A stretch of DNA of 9,046 nucleotides from CAYJSJ01 sp964373065 (GTDB lineage Bacteria > Patescibacteriota > Gracilibacteria > Peribacterales > Peribacteraceae): assembly GCA_964373065.1 (NCBI GenBank), contig CAYJSJ010000029.1, positions 1 through 9,046 on the forward strand, read 5' to 3'. This document shows positions 1-5,929 of this stretch, one piece after another. Under the pieces are notes generated by a model, which worked only from the letters and a program-made list of their open reading frames with translations, was not told the DNA's origin and did no database searches. Numbering within the stretch: position 1 is the stretch's first letter; each line of letters opens with the position of its first letter. Made by a program: the position numbers and the translations under genes.

Positions 1-78
1 TAGGGAAATAGGGAACAGATACGCTTTTCCAGTGTTACCGATTCCCCAACAGGTCGAGTTGCCGTACGATTGGCCTCA

Positions 79-825
79 ATGTCGGATATCCAGATCTTTA
101 CGGCAAATGAAATTGCTGCAATCCGTCATGCAGGCCATATTCTCGCTGCATGCCTCACGCATGTGGGTGCCCTTGTAGTACCGGGTAGAACGACAAAAGC
201 GCTCGACCGCGCAGCGGAGGAGTTTATCCGGAGTCAGGGAGCCGAGCCTGCGTTTCTCGGGTACCACGGGTACCCTGCCACGCTCTGTACTTCCATCAAC
301 GATGAGTGCGTGCACGGGCTTCCGAGTGACCGAAAACTTTTGGAAGGCGACATCGTTTCGCTCGATTGCGGCGTCCTTTGCAAAGGTCTGTATACCGACG
401 CGTGCCGCACGTTTCCGGTCGGGGAGATCTCCAAAGAAGCAGAGAAGCTTCTCCTTGTTACAGCAGAAGCTCTGGAAGAAGCAGTGGACGTGATACGCGC
501 TGGGGTCAAAGTGGGCGACATCTCCTCCACCATCCAAAAGAAAGTGGAAGGCGCAGGGCTCACGATTGTAGCTGCACTCACAGGCCACGGCCTCGGGCGC
601 ACACTCCATCAACTTCCGGATATTCCAAACTACGGACGCAAAGGAACGGGGATGGCGATCCCTGCGGGGACAATCATCGCCGTAGAGCCGATCGTTTGCA
701 CAGGAAAAGACGGGATCAAGGAAGCCGACGATCATTGGACGATCTCTACGAAAGACGGTTCACTCTCCGCGCATTTCGAGCATACGATTTTGGTGATTGA
801 GAATGGGTGTGAGGTGTTGGCGTGA
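79..825 (+). CDS. map: Type I methionine aminopeptidase
   Basis: This cytosolic metalloenzyme removes the initiator methionine from new proteins. With the ATG at 79 the protein has 248 residues, close to the usual length of about 260. All catalytic positions are visible in this numbering: H79 (in NDECVHGLP), metal ligands D96 and D107 (SLDCG and YTDACRTF), H170 (TGHGLGR), H177 (LHQLPDIPNYG), E203 (AVEPIV) and E234 (HFEHTILV). These differ by at most one from E. coli MetAP numbering, which favours ATG 79 over the in-frame TTG at 70. There is no N-terminal zinc-finger extension. No Shine-Dalgarno motif is seen upstream. In many bacteria map lies next to infA, as here apart from one inserted membrane gene. 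The map stop (TGA, 823-825) overlaps a possible GTG start at 822. The upstream gene is outside the window. Confidence 0.97.
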   Translation: MSDIQIFTANEIAAIRHAGHILAACLTHVGALVVPGRTTKALDRAAEEFIRSQGAEPAFLGYHGYPATLCTSINDECVHGLPSDRKLLEGDIVSLDCGVLCKGLYTDACRTFPVGEISKEAEKLLLVTAEALEEAVDVIRAGVKVGDISSTIQKKVEGAGLTIVAALTGHGLGRTLHQLPDIPNYGRKGTGMAIPAGTIIAVEPIVCTGKDGIKEADDHWTISTKDGSLSAHFEHTILVIENGCEVLA

Positions 826-1418
826 ATGTGTTGTTAGTTGTCGGTTGTCGGTTGTCGGTTGCCAGGTATACTTTGTCCGTGCAGAGCGAGGTTACGTTTA
901 TCATCGGCCTTCTCGGTTCGGCAATTCTCGTTTTCGGTTCCGCGCTCCAGGACCGTAAGACGGCGCATCCTGCGCTCTCGCGGAAGAATCAACTTTTTGC
1001 AGTGGGGAATGCGTGCATGTTTGTGTACGCGGTCATGGGCTACTTTGCCGGTGGAGCATTGCTGTTCATTCTCCTGCAGATTCTCATTGCGGTGAGTACG
1101 GTGCTCATGCTCCTCGATACCGACGATCGGTTTGATGCTCCGTTCATCGCGTGCGCGGCAGCTGCACTCATCGTGTACGCGCTTGTCATAAGCTCAGGGA
1201 TGCAAACACTTGTCTTCGTCGTCGGCCTTGCGGTGCTTGGAATAGGGTTTGCCCTGAATACCGCTACAGTAAGGCGCAATGAAGCTCTCTGTGTCGGTTC
1301 GCTCTGTATAGCGTGGTTCAGCTACCTTGTTCAGGATCAGATTTTCCTGTGGCTGAACGTCTTTTTCGCAGCCTTCTCGTTGCTCAATGCATGGAAGCTA
1401 AAAACCGCTGCCCGATGA
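822..1418 (+). CDS. Multi-pass membrane protein with two similar 3-helix halves, function unknown
   Basis: I do not recognise a specific family. The product is almost wholly hydrophobic, with about seven predicted helices (residues near 24-42, 58-76, 78-97, 107-124, 128-146, 155-171 and 173-191). The pattern R-x-N followed by VG and C recurs at residues 54-65 and 151-162, a constant offset of 97. This suggests a 3+1+3 duplication like that of SWEET/PQ-loop or PnuC-type carriers; that link is inference from architecture only. The start is uncertain. GTG 822 gives a GTGA overlap with map, but its first 15 residues are encoded by a 7-bp tandem repeat. TTG 873, with AGG six bases upstream, or GTG 879 may be the true start (181 or 179 residues). 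The gene sits unusually between map and infA. A weak hairpin with a T-run follows it. Confidence 0.75.
   Translation: MNVLLVVGCRLSVARYTLSVQSEVTFIIGLLGSAILVFGSALQDRKTAHPALSRKNQLFAVGNACMFVYAVMGYFAGGALLFILLQILIAVSTVLMLLDTDDRFDAPFIACAAAALIVYALVISSGMQTLVFVVGLAVLGIGFALNTATVRRNEALCVGSLCIAWFSYLVQDQIFLWLNVFFAAFSLLNAWKLKTAAR
831..865 (+). repeat. 7-bp tandem repeat, TTGTCGG-type, 5 units
   Basis: There are five contiguous heptamers: TTGTTAG, three exact TTGTCGG, then TTGCCAG. The array lies at the map / membrane-protein junction, inside the longest version of the downstream reading frame. The same unit on the same strand recurs at the end of the window (9016-9046). Confidence 0.9.
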
Positions 1419-1469
1419 GGAAAGCAGCCTAAAAAGTATGGTTATAACAATATTTCTTGTCTTTGCAAT

Positions 1470-1496
1470 AGATTCTGAAAGAATCTTGAGTTTTTT
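1470..1496 (+). terminator. Possible weak intrinsic terminator before infA
   Basis: A perfect 7-bp inverted repeat, AGATTCT / AGAATCT, with a GAA loop (1470-1486) is followed by TGAG and six T residues (1491-1496). It lies 52 bp after the membrane-protein stop and 69 bp before the infA start. The stem is AT-rich and so weak. It could end the map transcript or act as an attenuator in the infA leader. The 1419-1564 gap holds no other clear signal, and no convincing -35/-10 pair was found. Confidence 0.4.
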
Positions 1497-1564
1497 CGAT
1501 CCATAGGGTTTTCAAAGGCTAATTTGCACTGTAGGCTCTTCCGGCTTGTATCCCCGAGCTTTTT

Positions 1565-1864
1565 GTGTCCAAGGATGTCATTGAACTCGTCGGCGTTGTG
1601 GAGGAATCCTTCCCCAACGCAACATTCCGAGTCAAAATCCTCAGTCCACAAGTCAAGGATCATTCGATCCTCTGTACGCTGGCGGGGCGCATGCGGGTAC
1701 ACCGTGTGCGCATTCTGCCCGGCGACCGGGTGAAGGTAGAGATGACGCCCTATGACCTCGAGAAGGGACGCATCTGTTACCGCTACAGGTCGGATCAAAA
1801 GATTGATCTTACGACCGGCGAGGCCGCAGCGCCTCCGCCTGTAGCAGACGGGAACGAGCGCTAG
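1565..1864 (+). CDS. infA: Translation initiation factor IF-1
   Basis: IF-1 binds the A site of the 30S subunit during initiation. The S1/OB-fold is clear: VIELVGVVEESFPNATFRV at the start, RVRILPGDRVKVEMTPYDL at 48-65, then EKGRICYRYR. The usual length is about 72; this protein has 99. The extra length comes from an insertion of about four residues between strands (KILSPQVKDHSI instead of the usual short ENGH-type turn) and a C-terminal tail of about 22 residues rich in Ala and Pro (EAAAPPPVADGNER). Translation starts at GTG 1565, giving the family N-terminus MSKD. There is no Shine-Dalgarno motif; a CTCTTCC stretch lies 20-30 bases upstream. rpmJ follows after 23 bp. Confidence 0.95.
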   Translation: MSKDVIELVGVVEESFPNATFRVKILSPQVKDHSILCTLAGRMRVHRVRILPGDRVKVEMTPYDLEKGRICYRYRSDQKIDLTTGEAAAPPPVADGNER

Positions 1865-1887
1865 TATTTCTTCCCAGCATATTCCCT

Positions 1888-2043
1888 GTGAAAGTCCGCG
1901 CATCCGTCAAACCCATCAGTAAAGAGGATCGACTCGTGATCCGTCGTGCCGGCGTGCGCATAAAAAGGGGGAGGATTTTAGGCGGAAAGAAAGTGCGTCG
2001 CATCGTCTCTCCCATCCCTAAGCATAAGCAGCGACAAGGATAA
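1888..2043 (+). CDS. rpmJ: Ribosomal protein L36, zinc-free and enlarged
   Basis: L36 is a small 23S-rRNA-binding protein of the large subunit. This 51-codon gene starts at GTG 1888 and ends at TAA 2041-2043. Its first eight residues (MKVRASVK) and last eight (PKHKQRQG) are the family signature, and its place between infA and rpsM is the classic rpmJ slot. Family members are usually 37-38 residues with a Cys-Cys-Cys-His zinc ribbon. Here the first two cysteines are S11 and D14, the third is also gone, and only the histidine (H46) remains. About 14 extra, mostly basic residues (GVRIKRGRILGGKKVRR, 22-38) lie in the middle. This is a C-minus form, but not the E. coli YkgO type. The leader is TTTCTTCCC-like with no Shine-Dalgarno. 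Identity is very likely; the structural effect is inference. Confidence 0.92.
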   Translation: MKVRASVKPISKEDRLVIRRAGVRIKRGRILGGKKVRRIVSPIPKHKQRQG

Positions 2044-2056
2044 TTCTTCATTCTTC
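2043..2056 (+). repeat. Heptamer pair ATTCTTC before rpsM
   Basis: Two exact ATTCTTC heptamers in tandem begin at the last base of the rpmJ stop codon and fill most of the 19-bp rpmJ-rpsM gap. They resemble the AATCTTC/CATCTTC array before rpsD. The spacer contains no Shine-Dalgarno motif. Confidence 0.7.
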
Positions 2057-2062
2057 ATTGTA

Positions 2063-2443
2063 ATGCCCCGCATCGCAGGTGTCGTCCTCCCCGGCAAAAA
2101 GCGCATACAGATCGCCCTCACGTATATCAAGGGCATCGGACGGCCACTCAGCAACCGTATTCTGACTGAGCTTGCCATCAATATGGACAAGAAGGCCGAC
2201 GAACTCAGCGAAGAAGAGGAAGGACGCCTCCGTGTACGAGTCGAAAAGGAGGTGGTGGAAGGGGAACTCTCTCGAAAGGTGTCTCTGGATATCAAGCGTT
2301 TGCAGGACATTGGGACGTGGCGCGGATACCGCCACAGGAAGAAGCTTCCTGTCCGCGGACAGACATCCCGTCGCAATGCGCGAACCAAGCGCGGCAAGAA
2401 AAAGACCGGTCTCTCCGGACGCGTCACCCTCACGAAGACTTAA
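2063..2443 (+). CDS. rpsM: Ribosomal protein S13
   Basis: S13 sits at the head of the 30S subunit and contacts P-site tRNA and the large subunit. The 126 residues match the family in length and motifs: MPRIAGVVLPGKKRIQIALTY at the start, the helix-hairpin region IKGIGRPLSNRIL (22-34), RLQDIGTWRGYRHRKKLPVRG (79-99) and the basic tail QTSRRNARTKRGKKK. The acidic stretch ELSEEEEGRL (47-56) lies in the usual helical part. The ATG follows a pyrimidine-rich 19-bp spacer without SD. rpsK starts 7 bp after the stop. Confidence 0.97.
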   Translation: MPRIAGVVLPGKKRIQIALTYIKGIGRPLSNRILTELAINMDKKADELSEEEEGRLRVRVEKEVVEGELSRKVSLDIKRLQDIGTWRGYRHRKKLPVRGQTSRRNARTKRGKKKTGLSGRVTLTKT

Positions 2444-2450
2444 AACCACT

Positions 2451-2894
2451 ATGGCACAAAAGGACGTACCCATCGCAGGCAAAGAACCCGAAGCAAAGAC
2501 AGCCAAGGAAGGTGCTCCGCGTCCCAAGCGTAAGAAAATTAAGCGAACCGTTCCCAAGGCGCGTGTGTGCATTTATGCAGGTGAAAATAACACCATCGTC
2601 ACGTTTACCGATCTCGAAGGAAATAGGATCGCAGGATCCAGCGCAGGTGCTTGCGGATTTAAGGGCACACGGAAATCCACGCCCTACGCAGCAAAAGTCG
2701 CCGCAGAGAAAGCGGCGGAGCTTGCGGCGGGTTTCGGCATAGAATCCGTGCAGGTGGAGGTGCGAGGTCTCGGTCCCGGGAGAGAGCAGGCGATACGGGG
2801 GATGCAGGGAGCCGGACTGAATTTCGATGCCATCATTGATACGACGCCCCTGCCGCATGGCGGCTGCCGCCCGAAAGGACGCCGACGCGTATAA
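2451..2894 (+). CDS. rpsK: Ribosomal protein S11 with N-terminal extension
   Basis: S11 lines the 30S platform near the E site. The core is clear: VCIYAGENNTIVTFTD (39-54), the conserved GxxxSSAGACGFKGTRKSTPYAA region, VRGLGPGRE (104-112) and the C-terminal DTTPLPHGGCRPKGRRRV. The 147 residues exceed the usual 125-130. The excess is an N-terminal extension of about 20 residues rich in Lys, Ala, Pro and Glu. The start ATG 2451 lies 7 bp after the rpsM stop. The only longer in-frame starts lie inside rpsM and would add unrelated sequence. No Shine-Dalgarno is seen. The stop codon TAA (2892-2894) runs into a 7-bp repeat array. Confidence 0.96.
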   Translation: MAQKDVPIAGKEPEAKTAKEGAPRPKRKKIKRTVPKARVCIYAGENNTIVTFTDLEGNRIAGSSAGACGFKGTRKSTPYAAKVAAEKAAELAAGFGIESVQVEVRGLGPGREQAIRGMQGAGLNFDAIIDTTPLPHGGCRPKGRRRV

Positions 2895-2972
2895 ATTTTC
2901 AATCTTCCATCTTCAATCTTCCATCTTCAATCTTCAATCTTCCATCTTCAATCTTCCATCTTCAATTTCTTC
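2894..2972 (+). repeat. 7-bp tandem array (AATCTTC/CATCTTC) filling the rpsK-rpsD gap
   Basis: Nine exact heptamers run from 2901 to 2963, of the form A/C followed by ATCTTC, in the order A-C-A-C-A-A-C-A-C (A = AATCTTC, C = CATCTTC). A one-mismatch unit (AATTTTC, 2894-2900) precedes them and a degenerate AATTTCTTC (2964-2972) follows, ending directly at the rpsD ATG. The array makes up the whole spacer and therefore the whole local leader of rpsD. Its sense strand is rich in pyrimidines, and no Shine-Dalgarno motif is present. Confidence 0.95.
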
Positions 2973-3590
2973 ATGAAGTACACAGGTCCCAAAGCAAAGC
3001 GCTGCCGCAGGCACGGATCCAATATCTACGGCTCCGACAAGTACGATAAGGTCTTGCAACGCAAGCCCTACGGCCCCGGCAAAGGACCTCGATCGCGGGG
3101 AAAGCGTCCGAGCGAGTACGGGAAGCAGCTCCTAGAAAAGCAGAAAGCGCGCGACATGTTCGGTATTTCGGAGCGTCAGTTTCGCAAAATGTATGTCACG
3201 GCATCGGCTTCAAAGGGGCAGACGGGCGATATGCTTTTGAAATTACTCGAGTGCAGACTCGATAATGCCATCTATCGCGCAGGGTTTGCTTTCACGCGCA
3301 TGCAGGCGCGGCAATTTGCCGGACACGGCATGTTCACCGTCAACAGCGTGCGTGTCACAACACCGTCTTTCATCTTGAAACCGGGAGACATCCTGGAAGC
3401 GCGGACGAAGGCTAAGTCATCTCCTGTCTTTGTTCCCATTCTCGAGGCGCACGAAAAGTATATGCCTCCCGCCTGGCTGAAGGTGGATTCCGGGAGCCTC
3501 AAGGCCGAAGTGATCGGTTCCCCGGGCACAGAAGACTACGAACAGGCAATCGATGTGCGCCAAGTCATCGAATATTATTCACGTCGTTAA
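2973..3590 (+). CDS. rpsD: Ribosomal protein S4
   Basis: S4 is a primary 16S-rRNA binder in 30S assembly; in many bacteria it also controls its own operon by binding the mRNA. The protein has 205 residues, the usual length. The N-terminal region MKYTGPKAKRCRRHG carries only one cysteine, so this is the zinc-free form. The central helix region YGKQLLEKQKARDMFGISERQFRK (49-72) precedes the S4 RNA-binding domain from LLECRLDNAIYRAGFAFTRMQARQ (91-114) to about 145. The C-terminus is PPAWLKVDSGSLKAEV...VIEYYSRR. The ATG directly follows the heptamer array. Whether S4 autoregulates this operon cannot be judged from the sequence; no pseudoknot was recognised. Confidence 0.97.
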   Translation: MKYTGPKAKRCRRHGSNIYGSDKYDKVLQRKPYGPGKGPRSRGKRPSEYGKQLLEKQKARDMFGISERQFRKMYVTASASKGQTGDMLLKLLECRLDNAIYRAGFAFTRMQARQFAGHGMFTVNSVRVTTPSFILKPGDILEARTKAKSSPVFVPILEAHEKYMPPAWLKVDSGSLKAEVIGSPGTEDYEQAIDVRQVIEYYSRR

Positions 3591-3622
3591 TCTTCCACTC
3601 TTCCTCTTTTCCAATCCCGTTT
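3589..3622 (+). promoter_or_regulatory. Pyrimidine-rich rpoA leader
   Basis: The spacer before rpoA begins with the heptamer AATCTTC overlapping the rpsD stop, then CACTCTTC, CTCTTTTCC and AATCCC. It is almost all C and T and has no Shine-Dalgarno. It resembles a decayed version of the array before rpsD. A role in ribosome recruitment, for example through S1, is inference. Confidence 0.4.
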
Positions 3623-4639
3623 ATGCATATCATTCAGGAAGAAATCGGTCTCCCCATCTTCTCCTCCCAAGGAGCAAGTTCCTCCCAAGGAGGGAGCAAA
3701 GGAGACGATTCACACAAGGTCTTTATCATCGGGCCGCTTCCTCCGGGGTACGGCATGACGCTCGGAAACGCGCTCCGCAGAGTATTGCTCTCGAGCCTCC
3801 CCGGTACTGCGGTCTCCTCCATACGCGTCAAGGGCGCCCAGCATGAGTATACGACCATCAAGGGCGTTCGCGAGTCAGTCGTTGATGTTGCATTAAACCT
3901 CCGTGAGCTGAAGCTGCGGAAATTCAGCAAGGAACCCGAAGTCGTCCTGCTCAAAGGCAAAGGTCCGTGCACGCTCAAGGCCAAAGACCTGCAAGTGTCG
4001 TCGGATATCGAAGTCCTCGATCCCGACACAGAAATTTTGACGCTTGAGAAGGGCGGTGAAGTGGAGCTGCAGATAACGGTGGAAAAAGGTGTCGGTTACA
4101 GCCCCGCTGCGGAACGCAACAAGAAGAACAATGAGCCGGGCCTCATCCACATCGATGCGGTCTTCAGCCCCGCGGTTCGCGTACGTTTCGACGTGCAGTC
4201 TGCGCGTGTCGGCCAGCGAACGGATCTCGAGAAATTGAATCTGGAGGTGAAAACGAACGGCTCCATCACCGCCGATGAAGGCGTGCAATTTGCCGCACAG
4301 CTCCTCAAGAGTTACTTCGAGTACTTCAGTTCCTCGGAGAAAATCGTCGAGAGCGACTTCATCGCAGATTTCTCGCGCACCGGCGGCCATGTCGGCAGCG
4401 ACGAGAGCGACAACGCACCCGTCAAGGAGAGCTACACTCCCATAGAAATCCTCAATTTCTCACCCCGCACATTAAACGCACTCATCAACGCGGGAGTCGG
4501 TTCCATAGAACAGCTCACCAAGTGTTCCGAAGCCGCGCTCAGCAATTTCCGCGGGTTTGGTGCAAAGGCACTCGACGAAGTGAAAGGTACCCTCGCAGAA
4601 CGCGGACTGAAACTTTCCGATGAAGACCTCGAAAAATAG
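3623..4639 (+). CDS. rpoA: DNA-directed RNA polymerase subunit alpha
   Basis: Alpha dimerises to nucleate RNA polymerase assembly, and its C-terminal domain contacts UP-element DNA and activators. The 338 residues are full length. The N-terminal domain shows GPLPPGYGMTLGNALRRVLL (37-56) and the insert domain; a Lys-Glu-Asn-rich stretch lies near 155-166. The C-terminal domain starts near 272 (TPIEILNFSPRTLNAL). R282 and N285 correspond to E. coli DNA-contacting R265 and N268, and GFGAKALDEVK retains the helix-hairpin-helix, with N294 and S299 equivalents changed to G and A. Residues 13-29 are an unusual Ser/Gln/Gly-rich segment made by an 18-bp duplication. A 2-bp gap separates the stop from rplQ. 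No Shine-Dalgarno is present. Confidence 0.98.
   Translation: MHIIQEEIGLPIFSSQGASSSQGGSKGDDSHKVFIIGPLPPGYGMTLGNALRRVLLSSLPGTAVSSIRVKGAQHEYTTIKGVRESVVDVALNLRELKLRKFSKEPEVVLLKGKGPCTLKAKDLQVSSDIEVLDPDTEILTLEKGGEVELQITVEKGVGYSPAAERNKKNNEPGLIHIDAVFSPAVRVRFDVQSARVGQRTDLEKLNLEVKTNGSITADEGVQFAAQLLKSYFEYFSSSEKIVESDFIADFSRTGGHVGSDESDNAPVKESYTPIEILNFSPRTLNALINAGVGSIEQLTKCSEAALSNFRGFGAKALDEVKGTLAERGLKLSDEDLEK
3662..3692 (+). repeat. In-frame 18-bp duplication inside rpoA
   Basis: The 13-mer TCCTCCCAAGGAG occurs at 3662-3674 and again at 3680-3692, a period of 18 bp. It encodes two copies of a Ser-Ser-Gln-Gly-Ala/Gly-Ser unit near the alpha N-terminus. Each copy is partly self-complementary (CTCC/GGAG), so the mRNA here could form short hairpins 40-75 bases after the start codon. 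Confidence 0.8.
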
Positions 4640-4641
4640 GT

Positions 4642-5094
4642 ATGAGACACCGTCGCTCCCAACAAAGGCTTTCCTTGAAACCCGCTCACGCGAGGATGTT
4701 CAAGCGTAATCTCTTAACGTCGCTGTTGCTCTACGAAAAAGTGCGTACGACCAAGAAGCGCGCAGAGGCAGTGGCTCCTCAGGTGGATAAGCTCATCACC
4801 TTTGCAAAAAGCAGAGCGCCACACGTTGCCATCAGGAGATTAAATCGCACGGTGACGGACAAAAATGCCTGTAAAAAGGTCATGGAAGTCTTCATAAAGC
4901 GCTACGCAAAGCGTTCCTCCGGCCTTACCCGCATGCAGCCGCTTGGTTATAGGCAGGGAGACGGTGCGGAACTTGTGGAACTGAGTTTATTGGAAGGAGA
5001 AGAAGTGGCGACTGAGACCAAAGCAAAGGCATCGGCAACGACAGTTGCTTCGAAACCTTCCAAGAAATCTGCCAAAAAACCATCCAAGAAATGA
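4642..5094 (+). CDS. rplQ: Ribosomal protein L17 with Lys-rich tail
   Basis: L17 binds 23S rRNA near the exit tunnel. The family start MRHRRSQQRLSLKPAHARMFKRN is clear, followed by LLLYEKVRTTKKRAEAVAPQVDKLITFAK (28-56) and the C-terminal LTRMQPLGYRQGDGAELVELSLL (95-117). It has 150 residues against about 115-130 in the family. The excess is a low-complexity tail (about 121-150) ending in three SKK/AKK-type steps, probably disordered and rRNA-binding. The gene begins 2 bp after rpoA, the normal neighbour order, and its stop overlaps the rplM start by 4 bp. Confidence 0.97.
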   Translation: MRHRRSQQRLSLKPAHARMFKRNLLTSLLLYEKVRTTKKRAEAVAPQVDKLITFAKSRAPHVAIRRLNRTVTDKNACKKVMEVFIKRYAKRSSGLTRMQPLGYRQGDGAELVELSLLEGEEVATETKAKASATTVASKPSKKSAKKPSKK

Positions 5095-5516
5095 AAACTT
5101 CCATGCCAAAGCCGGCAGAACCGCAGTGGATACTCATAGATGCCGAAGGCCAAAACCTCGGCAGGCTGGCCGCCAAGGTTGCCATGATTCTTCGTGGCAA
5201 GACCAAGGCATCCTTTACGCCGCACCAGCTCTGCGGCGATCATGTCATCGTCATCAATGCCCGTAAGCTTCACTTTCATCCCACGAAGCACCGGAGAAAG
5301 GTGTACGTTAAACATACGGGGTACCTCGGGCACATACAAACACGGTCATTGCAGGATATGATCGATAAGAAGCCGACCGACATGATCAAGATCGCCGTCA
5401 AAGGAATGCTTCCCAAAAACCGTCTGGCTCAGCGTATGCTCAAGCGTTTGCACGTGAGTGCCGATGCCACGCACAAACACGAAGCGCAAACTCCCGTATC
5501 CCTCACCCTCCCGTAA
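5091..5516 (+). CDS. rplM: Ribosomal protein L13
   Basis: L13 is an early-assembly large-subunit protein. The 141 residues match the family length. Motifs visible are WILIDAEGQNLGRLAAKVAMIL (13-34), the HTGYLG region (75-80), and AVKGMLPKNRLAQRMLKRLHV (102-122). ATG 5091 gives MKTSMPKP, resembling the E. coli MKTFTAKP start, so it is preferred over ATG 5103. It overlaps the rplQ stop as ATGA, which suggests translational coupling. rplM-rpsI is a near-universal bacterial pair and here is joined to the alpha operon. Confidence 0.97.
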   Translation: MKTSMPKPAEPQWILIDAEGQNLGRLAAKVAMILRGKTKASFTPHQLCGDHVIVINARKLHFHPTKHRRKVYVKHTGYLGHIQTRSLQDMIDKKPTDMIKIAVKGMLPKNRLAQRMLKRLHVSADATHKHEAQTPVSLTLP

Positions 5517-5518
5517 TC

Positions 5519-5929
5519 ATGTCTTCCACTACAGCAAAAAGGCAGTACTTCTACAGCGTTGGTAAGCGCAAAACCGCTATCGCACGCGTGCGACTTTTCG
5601 AAGGAGGAAAGGGAGAAATAACGGTGAATACCAAGAAGATCCGGGACTACTTTCCAACAGCACTGCATGTGGAGAATGCCGTAGCACCCCTCCGGATCAC
5701 CAATACCTTAAAGAAGTTCGATGCCGTTATAGAGGTGGAAGGCGGAGGTAAATCCGCACAGAGCGATGCCGTGCGGCACGGTTTTAGCCGTGGGCTATTA
5801 TTGTTTGACCCAGGAAACCGTCCAACGCTCAAACGCGAAGGATTCCTTCGTCGCGATGCACGCATTAAAGAACGCAAGAAGCCGGGCCTCAAGCGAGCAA
5901 GGCGTGCTCCGCAGTTCTCGAAACGATAA
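5519..5929 (+). CDS. rpsI: Ribosomal protein S9
   Basis: The long C-terminal tail of S9 reaches the P-site tRNA. The protein has 136 residues, close to the usual 130. Motifs: YFYSVGKRKTAIARVRLFEG (10-29), EGGGKSAQSDAVRHGFSRGLL (74-94), then LRRDARIKERKKPGLKRARRAPQFSKR at the C-terminus, with the invariant terminal SKR. The ATG lies 2 bp after the rplM stop. The stop codon directly abuts the stop of the convergent minus-strand gene, so a terminator for the ribosomal transcript would have to lie inside that gene; none with a T-run was seen. Confidence 0.98.
   Translation: MSSTTAKRQYFYSVGKRKTAIARVRLFEGGKGEITVNTKKIRDYFPTALHVENAVAPLRITNTLKKFDAVIEVEGGGKSAQSDAVRHGFSRGLLLFDPGNRPTLKREGFLRRDARIKERKKPGLKRARRAPQFSKR

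Noticed and set aside
1..78. Possible 3' end of an upstream gene (adk or secY) before map
   Set aside because: Stops occur in two frames within the first 11 bases and the third frame runs into map without recognisable protein sequence, so no gene can be supported.
76..735. 219-residue minus-strand open frame opposite map
   Set aside because: It mirrors map, which has all catalytic residues; composition is shadow-like.
1442..1903. 153-residue minus-strand open frame over infA
   Set aside because: infA is unmistakable on the plus strand and the minus frame shows no family features or promoter.
2894..2972. CRISPR-like array
   Set aside because: Units are contiguous 7-bp tandems with no unique spacers and no cas genes nearby.
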